Part shown: positions 30,926 to 39,746 of the stretch, piece by piece
How positions within the stretch are numbered: position 1 is the first letter of the stretch
Layout of the letters: every line of letters begins with the position of its first letter
Assembly: GCF_900169785.1 (NCBI RefSeq)
Contig: NZ_FWER01000013.1
Span: 134,642-198,641, forward strand
Source of the DNA: Rhizobium sullae
GTDB taxonomy: Bacteria; Pseudomonadota; Alphaproteobacteria; Rhizobiales; Rhizobiaceae
Direction of reading: 5' to 3'
Length of the DNA: 64,000 bases
Notes under the pieces: model-generated
The model's database searches: none
What the model was told of the DNA's origin: nothing
Seen by the model: the letters and a program-made list of their open reading frames with translations, nothing else
Made by a program: the position numbers and the translations under genes

Positions 30926-32260
30926 ATGCCCATTGCTGCCGTACGCAATCCCAGAACTGCATTGCCCCGCGCCCGTCGTGTCCTCCGCTTCATCATGGCG
31001 GCAGGACTCATTGGCACCGCTTTCACGGCCCCCGTCGACGCCGCAGGCGACAGCTACCGCATCAGACCGCAGACAAGGATGAAGGTCTCGGTCGTGGAAT
31101 GGGTGTCGTCGACGGGCGAGTATAAGGAATGGACCGCTCTCAACGGTGAGTATGCCGTGTCTCAGCGCGGCGACATCTCGATGCCGATGGTGGGCGAGAT
31201 TGCCGTTCTCGGCAAGACGACGGAAGAGACGGCGCTCCTGATTGGCGAGAGGATCAAGAAACTGACCGGGCTTGCGACCGCTCCCATCGCCTCGGTTGAG
31301 GTCGCCAAATATCCGATGGTCTATGTCACAGGTGCCGTCCAGCGGCCGAACGAGTTCGAATTCCGGCCGGGACTGACCGTCAAGCAAGCCCTTGCCCTAG
31401 CTGGCGGGCGCGAACGCCGCAATGACCGCTCCGGCGAATATGCCGACGCCGAGCAGATTCGCTATGCCGGCGAATTCAGCCGCCTCGAACTTCAGGCAAA
31501 ACAGTTCATGGCCCGGCGCGCCAGACTGATCGCCGAGCTGAACGAAAAGCCTTCCGTGGATTTTCCACCCGAGTTGACCGGTGTGCCTCCAGATTCAGTC
31601 GTGGGCCGGATCGTGAAAAGCGAAAGCGACCTTTTCACAGCAAGAGCCGAGGCATTGCGGCAGCAACTGGAGTCAGCAGCAGATCTCGCAAAGCTCTTGC
31701 AAAGTGAAATCACCGTTCTTGATGAGAAGATGGTCGCGCAGGACAGGCAAGTGACGATAGCCCGGGATGAACTTGAAGACATCGCAAGGCTCGTCGATAC
31801 CAAGATCTTGACCACATCACGCAAGACAGCTCTCGAGCGCGTCGTCGCCGACATGCAGAGCAATAAGCTCGATCTCGTCGTTGCGTCCATGCAGGCCAAG
31901 CAAAAGCTGAACGAAACGGAACGCGACGCACTGAACCTGAAAGGCCAGCGAAAGACGGAGGTCGGCCAGGAGCTGCAAGCAACGGAAGCGGAGTTGGAAG
32001 ATGTACGGTTGAAGCGCTCCACGACCGTCCAATTGCTGCAGGCCGCGGGCGCTTCTGTTGCGCGCAACGAGAGCCTTCAGGCAGTCGATCTGCAGCCCCT
32101 CGAATACTGGGTCACCCGAGGTGGCGCCGGCACTGGCGCGCGGGTCCTGGAAAGCGCGCAGCTCGAGCCGGGGGACGTGCTGGATGTTCGCTACAATGTT
32201 TCCAAGAACCTGGACGGCTCTATGCTTTCATCCGCCAATCCTCCTGCGCGGGTGCAGTAA
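30926..32260 (+). CDS. Outer-membrane polysaccharide export protein (ExoF-like)
   Basis: A 444-residue exported protein with a signal peptide (RVLRFIMAAGLIGTAFTAPV, cleavage near VDA-AG). A poly-export (Wza-type) domain covers about residues 40-110 (YRIRPQTRMKVSVVEW; SQRGDISMPMVGEI), followed by a SLBB-like segment (YVTGAVQRPNEFEFRPGLTVKQ). A long coiled-coil region spans about residues 170-380 (AEALRQQLESAADLAKLLQSEI in part). This layout is that of rhizobial ExoF and not of a Wza lipoprotein channel; there is no lipobox. It works with the membrane kinase encoded next, six bases downstream, in export of the polymer. Confidence 0.92.
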   Translation: MPIAAVRNPRTALPRARRVLRFIMAAGLIGTAFTAPVDAAGDSYRIRPQTRMKVSVVEWVSSTGEYKEWTALNGEYAVSQRGDISMPMVGEIAVLGKTTEETALLIGERIKKLTGLATAPIASVEVAKYPMVYVTGAVQRPNEFEFRPGLTVKQALALAGGRERRNDRSGEYADAEQIRYAGEFSRLELQAKQFMARRARLIAELNEKPSVDFPPELTGVPPDSVVGRIVKSESDLFTARAEALRQQLESAADLAKLLQSEITVLDEKMVAQDRQVTIARDELEDIARLVDTKILTTSRKTALERVVADMQSNKLDLVVASMQAKQKLNETERDALNLKGQRKTEVGQELQATEAELEDVRLKRSTTVQLLQAAGASVARNESLQAVDLQPLEYWVTRGGAGTGARVLESAQLEPGDVLDVRYNVSKNLDGSMLSSANPPARVQ

Positions 32261-32265
32261 ATCAC

Positions 32266-35200
32266 ATGAATTCGAGGATCGGGCAAAACGATATGGTTGT
32301 TCACGAAATCGGCAAGCTTGTCCCCGGCGATCAGTTCGGCAAGAAGCAATCACCTGACGCGGAAAATATATCGTTCGGTGACATATGGCGCTTTCTCCGG
32401 CGCCACACCTTGATGCTCGCTTTCTTCACGGCGGTAGGCGCCGCCGCAGGTGGTGTTTATGTCGCCACGCAGCCACCCCTTTTCTTCGCGGCCGCCCGCC
32501 TCGTCATGGATCCCGAGCAGGGCCAGATCGCATCGCAGGACGCTTTCACGGGAACGATCATCATCGAGGCTGCGGAAATTGCCAGCCAGGTGGAGATAAT
32601 CAAGTCGGAGCCAATCGCGAAAGCAGTTATCAACAAGCTCAACCTCTATGAGGACCCCGAAATCCAGGATAACGCGTCGTGGCAGTCGGTCGCCAAGGGC
32701 TGGCTTCGGTCGGTAATCAGCAAAGCAGTTCAATCTGACGAACCTGGTCAGAAGACATCCGATGATGAGAGACTCATCCGCCGTACGATGGCGTCGTTCT
32801 TGTCGCGGGTCTCGGTCGTTAGAGTAGGACAATCGTATATCCTTGAAGTCGGCTACAGATCCGCCGATCCTCAAAAGGCAGCCCGGGCTGCGAACGCTCT
32901 TGCACAGGCCTACATGGATTCCACCGTCGGCGCGCGCGCAGCAGCCGCCCAAAGCGGGGCAGACTGGCTGGAAACCCGATTGATCGACGTCGAGAAGCAA
33001 GCACGTGAGGCGGCTTTGGATGCGGAAGAATTCCGGGCCAGGAACGGCATCATGGAGGTTGGCAGCACGGCGTCTTTGGACCAGCAGCAATTGTCCGAAA
33101 TTAGCAGTCAGGCAATGGCGGCAAGCGCCGAGACGGCGGCGGCATCTGCCAAGTTAGAAACCCTCAATCGACTGATGGCGGGAGAGGCGATTGGCGGCAG
33201 CGTTCAGGAGACTATCGACAATCCCCGCATACAAAAGCTGCAGGAGGACGTCAGTCTCGCAACTGCCAGGCTGAACACTCTCGTGAGCCGCTACGACTCC
33301 GGCAACCCTGCGATCGTGGCTGCCAGAGATGAAGTTGCTCGGTTGACCGGCGAGATCAGGAATGAATTCGTCCGCGTTCAGAAGGTGTACGAAACGACCC
33401 TCCAGGTTGCTCAAGCGCGGGAACGGCTTCTCAACGACCAGATGGCAGCACTGACTGCTACCGTCAGAGATAAAAACCTGGCGCGTGTCAAACTGACGGA
33501 AATGGAAAGCCGTGCAACGACCTATCGCCGCATCTACGAAGGAATTCTCCAGCAACTGACCGGTACGCTACAGAAGCAGTCGTTTCCGCTCGGAGATGCC
33601 CGTATCGTGACGGCCGCGTCCGCGCCGCTGACGAAGAGCTCGCCGAAATCCTCCATTATCCTGCCCTTCACCACGTTGATGGGCCTGGCGGGTGGTCTCT
33701 TGCTCGCGTTGCTTGTCGATGGAAAGGGCAAGGGGATTCACTTGAATCCCAGGCTGCGTCAGGAGCTTGGCATAGCTTCGCTCGGCAGCCTGCCGCTTCA
33801 GGGCGCAACGGCAGTTTTGCCCGCCGGGGCGAAGGCGGCAAACCTGCAGGCCGCGATGCCGCTACGCCGTGTGCTTGATGCGCCCTATTGCGATTTCACC
33901 GAGGCCTTGCGAGGCGTGAAGAGCTCCATTGGTTCGGCATTCCGACCCAATTCGCCAATGGTAATAGGCATCACGTCGGTCGGCAGCGGCGAAGGAAAGA
34001 CGACGGTTGCCGCGAACCTCGCGCAGCTCTACCAGAATGAAGGCACGCCGGTCGTGCTCGTCGATGCCGATTTCCAAAACGGCTTCCTGAGCAAAGTGGC
34101 AAGTGCTGCCGGGGAGGACTTCGGGCTCCGCGCGCTGCGGATAGATCATATTGGCGCAGATGAGCCGCAAGCCGCGGAACATGTCGTGGCACGTCACGAC
34201 GAGCACGGCCGCAGGAGCAGGAGAAGCAGGGTCGACGAGCATGCTGAAGCCTCCACGCTGGTTCCCGTGCTGACCGTCGAGGAGACAACACGGTCTGCCG
34301 CATCCCATCAGATCTTCGGTCATCTTGCCGCGTTCAAGACGGAAATCGAGTTGCTCCGGCAGCGCTACGGCGTCGTCATCGTCGATCTGGCGGCATTTGA
34401 GGGTTCGGCGGATACCCGCCATATCTTCAGCTATCTGGATGGCATCGCGATTGTCGTCGGCAAGCCGAAGAAAATGACCATCGAGCGGCTGTCCGCCGCG
34501 CTTGCGAGCTTTGGCACGTCGCGGGTCAACCTTCTCGGGATCATCGCCAATCGCAGCGGCGGCAGGAAGCGTTCACCGAGAAAGCCTGCTTCGTCGCGGC
34601 CGAGCGAACCTGCCGTAAAACCGGCCGCTCCCCATCTGGCCTTCAATGACAAGCCGCGCGGGCGCCCGCTCAAGGTGGCTGTCGGCATCGCGAGTTCAGG
34701 CAGGAGCGAAATCCTCTCTGCCGTGCTTCCCCATATATCGCGCCAGACGCGTCAGCCCGAGGAGGTCGTCATCTGCGTGCCCTTGCTCGAAGATGTCGAC
34801 CGAATGAGCCTTTCCTCGCTTGCATGCCCGGTCAGGGTGCTGGTTTCAGAGCGCGGGCTTTGCCTTCAGCGCAACACAATTCTCGACAGCATCGTCGATG
34901 CGGATGTGGTGCTCTTCCTCGACGACGATTTCCTGATGACGCCCACTTATATCGAGGACACTGAGCTCCTGTTTCGCACCCGGCGCGATATCGTCATGTC
35001 GACGGGCACGGTCATCGCCGACGGGATCACCGGGGCGGGCATCTCGGTCTGCGACGGCCTTAAGCTGGTAGAGAAGGTTCGCCGCCCGCAGAAACACGAG
35101 AAATCCTTCAAGCCGATCTATAACGCCTATGGTTGCAACATGGCTGTCCGCGTTTCGGCGATCGTGGCTTCAGGAGTCCGGTTTGACGAGAACCTGCCGT

Positions 35201-35553
35201 TTTACGGCTGGCTCGAAGATGTCGACTTCAGCCGCATGATGGCGCGATATGGCGAGGTCATGTGTGCCGACCATCTCCAAGGCGTGCATCTCGGTACGAA
35301 GGCCGGACGAACGACCGGCATCAAGTTCGGATATTCGCAGATCGCCAATCCGATCTATCTCGTGCGCAAGAAAACGCTGAGTTCCGGACGGGCGGCTGCG
35401 CAAATGGGCCGGAATCTGGCCGCCAATCTCGTCAAAGTCTGGCGCCCCGAACCCTGGGTCGACCGGAAAGGGCGCCTCAAGGGCAATGCGATCGCACTTT
35501 TCGATCTTCTGACGGGCAGGCTTGCACCGCAGAAGATCAGAACGATGGGGTAG
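32266..35553 (+). CDS. Wzz/BY-kinase (ExoP-like) fused to a GT2 glycosyltransferase
   Basis: A 1095-residue fusion. Residues about 35-485 are a Wzz chain-length domain with two membrane segments (LMLAFFTAVGAAAGGVYVA; LPFTTLMGLAGGLLLALLV) and a periplasmic coiled coil. Residues about 560-770 are a BY-kinase-like ATPase: Walker A SVGSGEGKTT, Walker A' VVLVDADFQN, Walker B GVVIVDLAAF. A charged low-complexity insert (EHGRRSRRSRVDEHAEAS) interrupts it near residue 645. After a linker, residues about 800-1050 are a GT2 glycosyltransferase: LKVAVGIASSGRSEI, metal-binding VVLFLDDDFLMTP, and WLEDVDFSRMM. The tyrosine-rich tail of ordinary BY-kinases is missing and the GT2 stands in its place. The kinase domain may therefore not autophosphorylate. 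The fusion would couple sugar addition to chain-length control and export. Confidence 0.9.
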   Translation: MNSRIGQNDMVVHEIGKLVPGDQFGKKQSPDAENISFGDIWRFLRRHTLMLAFFTAVGAAAGGVYVATQPPLFFAAARLVMDPEQGQIASQDAFTGTIIIEAAEIASQVEIIKSEPIAKAVINKLNLYEDPEIQDNASWQSVAKGWLRSVISKAVQSDEPGQKTSDDERLIRRTMASFLSRVSVVRVGQSYILEVGYRSADPQKAARAANALAQAYMDSTVGARAAAAQSGADWLETRLIDVEKQAREAALDAEEFRARNGIMEVGSTASLDQQQLSEISSQAMAASAETAAASAKLETLNRLMAGEAIGGSVQETIDNPRIQKLQEDVSLATARLNTLVSRYDSGNPAIVAARDEVARLTGEIRNEFVRVQKVYETTLQVAQARERLLNDQMAALTATVRDKNLARVKLTEMESRATTYRRIYEGILQQLTGTLQKQSFPLGDARIVTAASAPLTKSSPKSSIILPFTTLMGLAGGLLLALLVDGKGKGIHLNPRLRQELGIASLGSLPLQGATAVLPAGAKAANLQAAMPLRRVLDAPYCDFTEALRGVKSSIGSAFRPNSPMVIGITSVGSGEGKTTVAANLAQLYQNEGTPVVLVDADFQNGFLSKVASAAGEDFGLRALRIDHIGADEPQAAEHVVARHDEHGRRSRRSRVDEHAEASTLVPVLTVEETTRSAASHQIFGHLAAFKTEIELLRQRYGVVIVDLAAFEGSADTRHIFSYLDGIAIVVGKPKKMTIERLSAALASFGTSRVNLLGIIANRSGGRKRSPRKPASSRPSEPAVKPAAPHLAFNDKPRGRPLKVAVGIASSGRSEILSAVLPHISRQTRQPEEVVICVPLLEDVDRMSLSSLACPVRVLVSERGLCLQRNTILDSIVDADVVLFLDDDFLMTPTYIEDTELLFRTRRDIVMSTGTVIADGITGAGISVCDGLKLVEKVRRPQKHEKSFKPIYNAYGCNMAVRVSAIVASGVRFDENLPFYGWLEDVDFSRMMARYGEVMCADHLQGVHLGTKAGRTTGIKFGYSQIANPIYLVRKKTLSSGRAAAQMGRNLAANLVKVWRPEPWVDRKGRLKGNAIALFDLLTGRLAPQKIRTMG

Positions 35554-35557
35554 GGTC

Positions 35558-36859
35558 GTGATCACGCGCTATCCCGACCGTGTTGTCGTCATTAATGATC
35601 GTTCGACAAAGGTTGGAGGAGCCTCCAACCTTGCCATTCTGTCGGCGCACCTGCTCAAACGCGCCGGCATTCCCGTAACCTATCTGGCGGGCGACGCGGC
35701 CGGAAGCGAGCTGCCGGCGGACGACACCATCAATCTCGGCGGTGCGCCGCTGACCGATCAGGGCCGCATCGCAGCGTTAATCAGCGGGCTTTACAACACG
35801 CAGGCGCTCGAAGCCGTGCGCGAGGTTATCGACAGCGCCGACACGGCTTCGACGATCTATCATGTCCACGGCTGGTCGAAGATCCTTTCGCCCTCCATCT
35901 TCCAGGCCCTATGGCCGGTCCGCCAGCGGGTGGTCCTGCATGCGCATGATTATTTCCTGTGCTGCCCGAACGGCGGCTTTGCAAATTACCGGAAAGACAC
36001 CGTCTGCCTGCTCACGCCGATGTCGGTGCCATGCATGACGACGCAATGCGACAAGCGCGGCTATCACGAGAAAATCTGGCGTTCCGCCCGGCATGTGCTG
36101 CGCGAAAGGCTCTATCCGACGAGTGAACTCCCGGCCAATATCGTCATCGTGCACCAACGGATGCGCGAATATTTCGAGCGTTCCGGCATCTGCACTGATC
36201 ATATCGAGACCATTCGCAATCCGGTGGAGCCGTTTCTGCGCAGAGGGGCCGAACCTTGGACGATGCGGGATTTTTTCTTCGTGGGAAGGCTCGAGCCGGA
36301 AAAAGGCTTCGAGGATGCTGCGCGGGCGGCACGGCTTGCCAATGTGAGGCTTCAGATCATCGGCGATGGTGCCGGGCGGTCTCTATTGGAACGCGACTAT
36401 CCCGAGGTCATCATTCATGGCTGGAAAGTGAAAGGGGAGATGCACGAACTCCTGCATAATGCGCGCGCCATCGTCGTATCGTCCCGCGTGCCGGAACCTT
36501 TCGCGCTTGCCGCCGTCGAGGCGATCGGAAGCGGAATTCCCGTCATTGTGCCTGACGCCGCTTTGTTGGGAAACGAGCTTGAGGAATTCGGTTGCGCGCT
36601 GACATTCAGGACGGGGAACATCGGATCGCTGGCGACGGCGATGCGACAACTTGCAGCCGATGATGCGATGGTGCGCTCCATGAGTTTGAACGGCCTCATC
36701 AAGGCGTCTAGTCTAGCTCATTCCCCAGAAACCTGGGGCGAAGCGTTGATTGCTCTTTATGGGCGGATTTTGGAGCGGACGAGCTTGGCCGGCGTTGCCG
36801 GCAGGCTACCTGAACGGTCCGGAAATCGATCCGCCGCGCATCGCCGTCCATTCATTTAA
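35558..36859 (+). CDS. GT4-family glycosyltransferase
   Basis: A 433-residue GT-B glycosyltransferase starting with GTG at 35558, five bases after the stop of the previous gene. The N-terminal domain includes STKVGGASNLAILSAHLLKR. The donor domain has FFVGRLEPEKGFEDAARAAR, VVSSRVPEPFALAAVEAIGS and GIPVIVPDAALLGNELEEFG. Several cysteines lie in FLCCPNGGF and VPCMTTQCDKRGYH, a feature of some GT4 enzymes that may bind a metal. It ends the first EPS operon (export, kinase-GT2, GT4). Donor and acceptor unknown. Confidence 0.9.
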   Translation: MITRYPDRVVVINDRSTKVGGASNLAILSAHLLKRAGIPVTYLAGDAAGSELPADDTINLGGAPLTDQGRIAALISGLYNTQALEAVREVIDSADTASTIYHVHGWSKILSPSIFQALWPVRQRVVLHAHDYFLCCPNGGFANYRKDTVCLLTPMSVPCMTTQCDKRGYHEKIWRSARHVLRERLYPTSELPANIVIVHQRMREYFERSGICTDHIETIRNPVEPFLRRGAEPWTMRDFFFVGRLEPEKGFEDAARAARLANVRLQIIGDGAGRSLLERDYPEVIIHGWKVKGEMHELLHNARAIVVSSRVPEPFALAAVEAIGSGIPVIVPDAALLGNELEEFGCALTFRTGNIGSLATAMRQLAADDAMVRSMSLNGLIKASSLAHSPETWGEALIALYGRILERTSLAGVAGRLPERSGNRSAAHRRPFI

Positions 36860-37028
36860 TTGAACGGCATCGAGCAGATACGCTCATTGAAAGCGGTTCT
36901 GTCCTCTCGTGTATCGACAGTTTCAAAAAGTTCAATAAATCAGTAGTCCCGCCATCAGTACTCGGACCTACTTCTATCTGACTACGGCTTAGCCGTTCTG
37001 GTCAATTGTCTATTCCGGCCGACACTGC

Positions 37029-37047
37029 CAACCTTAACTGTAGGTTG
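37029..37047. promoter_or_regulatory. Small inverted repeat upstream of the priming transferase
   Basis: CAACCT and AGGTTG form perfect six-base arms around TAACTGT, about 20 bases before the start of the ExoY-like gene. It could be an operator or part of the leader. The rest of the 208-base gap from 36860 shows no recognised element. Confidence 0.3.
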
Positions 37048-37067
37048 AGATATAACGGGGTTGGAAA

Positions 37068-37760
37068 ATGCTATCGTTCTTTGATGGCGTTGCTCAGAAT
37101 GGGCAATCGGCTCGGCTAAGACGGCCGACGTCGAGAGATTATCGCCTGAAGCGTGCCGGGGACATCCTGATTTCCGGTTCGGCTCTAGTTTTCTTTCTGC
37201 CATTTTTCGCGCTTATCGCGGTGGCCCTGCTGCTGGTGGATGGACGACCGCTCATATTCCGCCACGAGCGTATCGGCCGCCACGGCCGCTCATTCCCATG
37301 CCTGAAATTCCGGTCGATGCGGAAGGACGCCGATGCGCGGCTGGCCAGCATTCTCGCCAATGATCCTGAGCGGCGCGCCGAATGGAATGAAACCCAGAAG
37401 CTGGTCAACGACCCGCGTGTCCATTGGCTTGGAAAATATCTCCGGATGACGAGCCTTGATGAGCTTCCGCAGCTCTTGAACGTTTTTCGCGGTGATATGA
37501 GCCTTGTCGGACCGCGGCCGATCGTGGCCGATGAAATGGAGCGTTACGGCCGCCAGATCCACTACTATCTCGCCATGACGCCGGGCATTACCGGCCTATG
37601 GCAGGTCCACCGGCGTAGCGACACCACGTATGATGAACGGGTGCAGTTCGACGTCGACTATTACAACACGTGCTCGCTGACAACAGACTTGGCGATCCTG
37701 TGGACAACGGTGGCTGTCGTGTTTTTGGCGCAGAACGAAAGGGAGCGTCTTACCAAATGA
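37068..37760 (+). CDS. Undecaprenyl-phosphate sugar-1-phosphate transferase (ExoY-like)
   Basis: A 230-residue priming enzyme of the ExoY/WbaP C-terminal type. A single N-terminal membrane segment (FFLPFFALIAVALLLVDG) is followed by the catalytic core: PLIFRHERIGRHGRSFPCLK, KFRSMRKDAD, RMTSLDELPQLLNVFRGDMS, LVGPRPIVADEM and PGITGLWQVHRRSDTTYDER. It starts repeat-unit synthesis by putting a sugar phosphate, usually galactose or glucose, on undecaprenyl phosphate. It lacks the five-helix N-terminal part of WbaP. It stands alone as a unit, separate from the glycosyltransferases upstream. Confidence 0.95.
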   Translation: MLSFFDGVAQNGQSARLRRPTSRDYRLKRAGDILISGSALVFFLPFFALIAVALLLVDGRPLIFRHERIGRHGRSFPCLKFRSMRKDADARLASILANDPERRAEWNETQKLVNDPRVHWLGKYLRMTSLDELPQLLNVFRGDMSLVGPRPIVADEMERYGRQIHYYLAMTPGITGLWQVHRRSDTTYDERVQFDVDYYNTCSLTTDLAILWTTVAVVFLAQNERERLTK

Positions 37761-37971
37761 CGGCGATAGCGATAGCGATCCAAAACGCCAGACAGAACAA
37801 TGCCACGAACCAGCGCAGGCCGTATTTTGCTTTGGGCACCGGAATCCGTCCCAAGATGAGGCGGTGTGGTTTTGCGTATTTCATCAACGGCTTTGAGTTT
37901 TGGCCCATGGCCGCCAACAAGAAAGGCTTGAACACATTGTTATGGTCACCAATCCTCAGTTCTGTCAGCAC
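37750..37971 (-). CDS. Possible small membrane protein (weak)
   Basis: A 73-residue open frame on the minus strand whose end overlaps the end of the ExoY-like gene by eleven bases. It has a basic middle (MKYAKPHRLILGRIPVPKAK) and a convincing C-terminal membrane helix (WFVALFCLAFWIAIAIAVIW). Internal ATGs at residues 22 and 30 would give shorter forms. No clear ribosome site was found. The ordered basic-then-hydrophobic design argues for a real tail-anchored protein; the lack of translation signals argues against. Confidence 0.3.
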   Translation of the reverse strand: MLTELRIGDHNNVFKPFLLAAMGQNSKPLMKYAKPHRLILGRIPVPKAKYGLRWFVALFCLAFWIAIAIAVIW

Positions 37972-38216
37972 AGCAGCTTGAGATTCTTCCGAATCGGCAG
38001 TCTATCGGTGCGAGATTTAGAGCAGATTAAGCTTAGCCGGCGAATGTGTCCTGAATTTGGACCGTCGATGCGAAGACCTTTTGGGCGGTTCCAGGCTATG
38101 GAGAATAGTATCAATCGCAGCTTAAATATCACGGGAATCCGGTTACTCGAGACCGTTTGCTTTGAACTTGGCGAACCGAAATCAAGCACCTGCTTTTTTA
38201 TCGAGGCGATGCATTG
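37761..38216. other. Long gap between the ExoY-like gene and wzx
   Basis: About 455 bases with no plus-strand gene I can support. Apart from the weak minus-strand frame ending at 37750, the only features are AT-rich stretches near 38010-38040 and 38105-38130 that could hold the wzx promoter. It may mark a junction between two parts of the polysaccharide locus. Confidence 0.5.
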
Positions 38217-39734
38217 ATGGCGCCCCCGCTTGCGAATGCACCGAAATCAAACCGTTTCCAACTATCAGCCTGGATCCCCATGCGGCTGCCGTCCATCGTT
38301 GGCGACGGCGCTTGGACTGTGGCAGCGAAGATCATTTCACAAGCGGTACAGCTTGCCGCTTTCATCGCCGCCGCCCGGCTCCTGTCGTTGGAACAATTCG
38401 GCCTTTATGCATACAGTTCGGCAATTGCGATACTCCTTGTGGTATGCGCCGAGGGCGGTTGGGGAGAATTCGTCATGAAGACCGGCGGAGCCGGCGACGA
38501 GCTCGATCAAGTCGCCACCCTTTCAGTTCTGTCCGGCACTCTCGTGACCACTATTGGCTTCGGCGTTGCGGCGGTCATCGCCTTTCCGCTTCACCAGTTA
38601 TGGGAAGGCACGCTGATTGCATGTTACTGCTGCTGGTTCCTGCCGTCGTCGCTATCCACTGTCTATGATGGAATTCTCGTAGCCAGAGGCATGTTGCGCA
38701 AGCAGGCTTTCATACGCATCGTCGCGGAATTATGCGGCCTATGCGTGACTCTCATCGGCCTGTGGAGCGGCTGGAGCGTCATTTCGCTTATCGCGGGGCG
38801 GCTTGCCATGCAGGTGACGAGCCTGATTATCACGGCCGCTGTTTTGCGCTGGCGCCCGAAGTTGTATCTGACGTGGCCGTTCATGATCGAGGTTCTGAAC
38901 TTTTCGCGCCATATCCTGGCGAACCGGCTGATCTTCTTCTTACGCTCCTACTCAGGTACTCTGGCACTGGGGAGTTTCGTCGGCCTTGCCGACGCCGGGT
39001 ACTATCGCGCCGCCGAACGCATCGTCGCAGCCTTTTCGGAACTGATCGGGGAACCGGCGCGCATGCTGGCCTGGACCGTCTTTCGCCAGGCTGTCGCGCA
39101 ATCGGACGCCGAAAACGCTGCGAAAAATGTCGGCGCCATGGCAACGACCTTCATGATGCTTCTTATGGTCATTTCCGCTCCAGTCTATCTTGGCCTGGCG
39201 CTGGTTTCGACGGGCCTTGTCGATATTGCACTTGGTGGTGACTGGGCGCCGGCAGCCGTCCTGGTTGCCATACTGGCGATCAAGCAAGTCCTTCTCGTTC
39301 CCGGCCTTCTAACAGAACCCTTGCTCTCGCTCACTGGGCACATCGCAAAGATGCCTCGCGCCATCCTTCTGAACGGCGTTGTGTGCATCGGTCTGATCGT
39401 TGTCCTAGCGCCTTTTGGCATCGAGGCGACAGCATTGGGTCAGTGCGCCGCCGCACTCATGTCTTTCCTGATTTCAACACGGCTGCAAGGGCGCTATGGC
39501 GGACTGGCCTGGAATCGTGTGCTGTCCAATTGCGCTTATGTTGCGGTCGCTATCGCCGCCATGTCGGCAACGGTCTATTTGCTCGGCTACGTTGCCGAGG
39601 TCTCTGCGATGGAGCGTCTGTCTTCCATCGCGCTTCAAGTCTTAGCTGGTGGGGCCATTTATGTCGGCGCGCTGGTTGTATTGCGCAGAGTGAACAGCGG
39701 TTTGATCCCGATTTTCGTGGTCGGCCGTAACTGA
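38217..39734 (+). CDS. Wzx-type polysaccharide flippase
   Basis: A 505-residue membrane protein of the MATE/MVF-like polysaccharide-synthase family, with about 12-14 hydrophobic segments (for example AAFIAAARLLSLEQFGLYAY, TFMMLLMVISAPVYLGLALV, AYVAVAIAAMSATVYLLGYV). It would flip the lipid-linked repeat unit to the periplasm for the Wzy polymerase encoded at 60183. The ATG at 38217 follows GAGG at about ten bases; an ATG at 38280 (MRLPSIVGDGAW) is a possible alternative. It is the last clear EPS gene before the NRPS-PKS block. Confidence 0.9.
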   Translation: MAPPLANAPKSNRFQLSAWIPMRLPSIVGDGAWTVAAKIISQAVQLAAFIAAARLLSLEQFGLYAYSSAIAILLVVCAEGGWGEFVMKTGGAGDELDQVATLSVLSGTLVTTIGFGVAAVIAFPLHQLWEGTLIACYCCWFLPSSLSTVYDGILVARGMLRKQAFIRIVAELCGLCVTLIGLWSGWSVISLIAGRLAMQVTSLIITAAVLRWRPKLYLTWPFMIEVLNFSRHILANRLIFFLRSYSGTLALGSFVGLADAGYYRAAERIVAAFSELIGEPARMLAWTVFRQAVAQSDAENAAKNVGAMATTFMMLLMVISAPVYLGLALVSTGLVDIALGGDWAPAAVLVAILAIKQVLLVPGLLTEPLLSLTGHIAKMPRAILLNGVVCIGLIVVLAPFGIEATALGQCAAALMSFLISTRLQGRYGGLAWNRVLSNCAYVAVAIAAMSATVYLLGYVAEVSAMERLSSIALQVLAGGAIYVGALVVLRRVNSGLIPIFVVGRN

Positions 39735-39746
39735 CGGGACAATCGC

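Noticed and set aside
34100..34270. Possible frameshift in the kinase part of the fusion protein
   Set aside because: The odd charged segment reads in the same frame on both sides and other frames contain stops, so a variable insert is more likely.
37761..38216. Insertion sequence remnant in the gap before wzx
   Set aside because: No terminal inverted repeats, target duplication or transposase-like coding was found.
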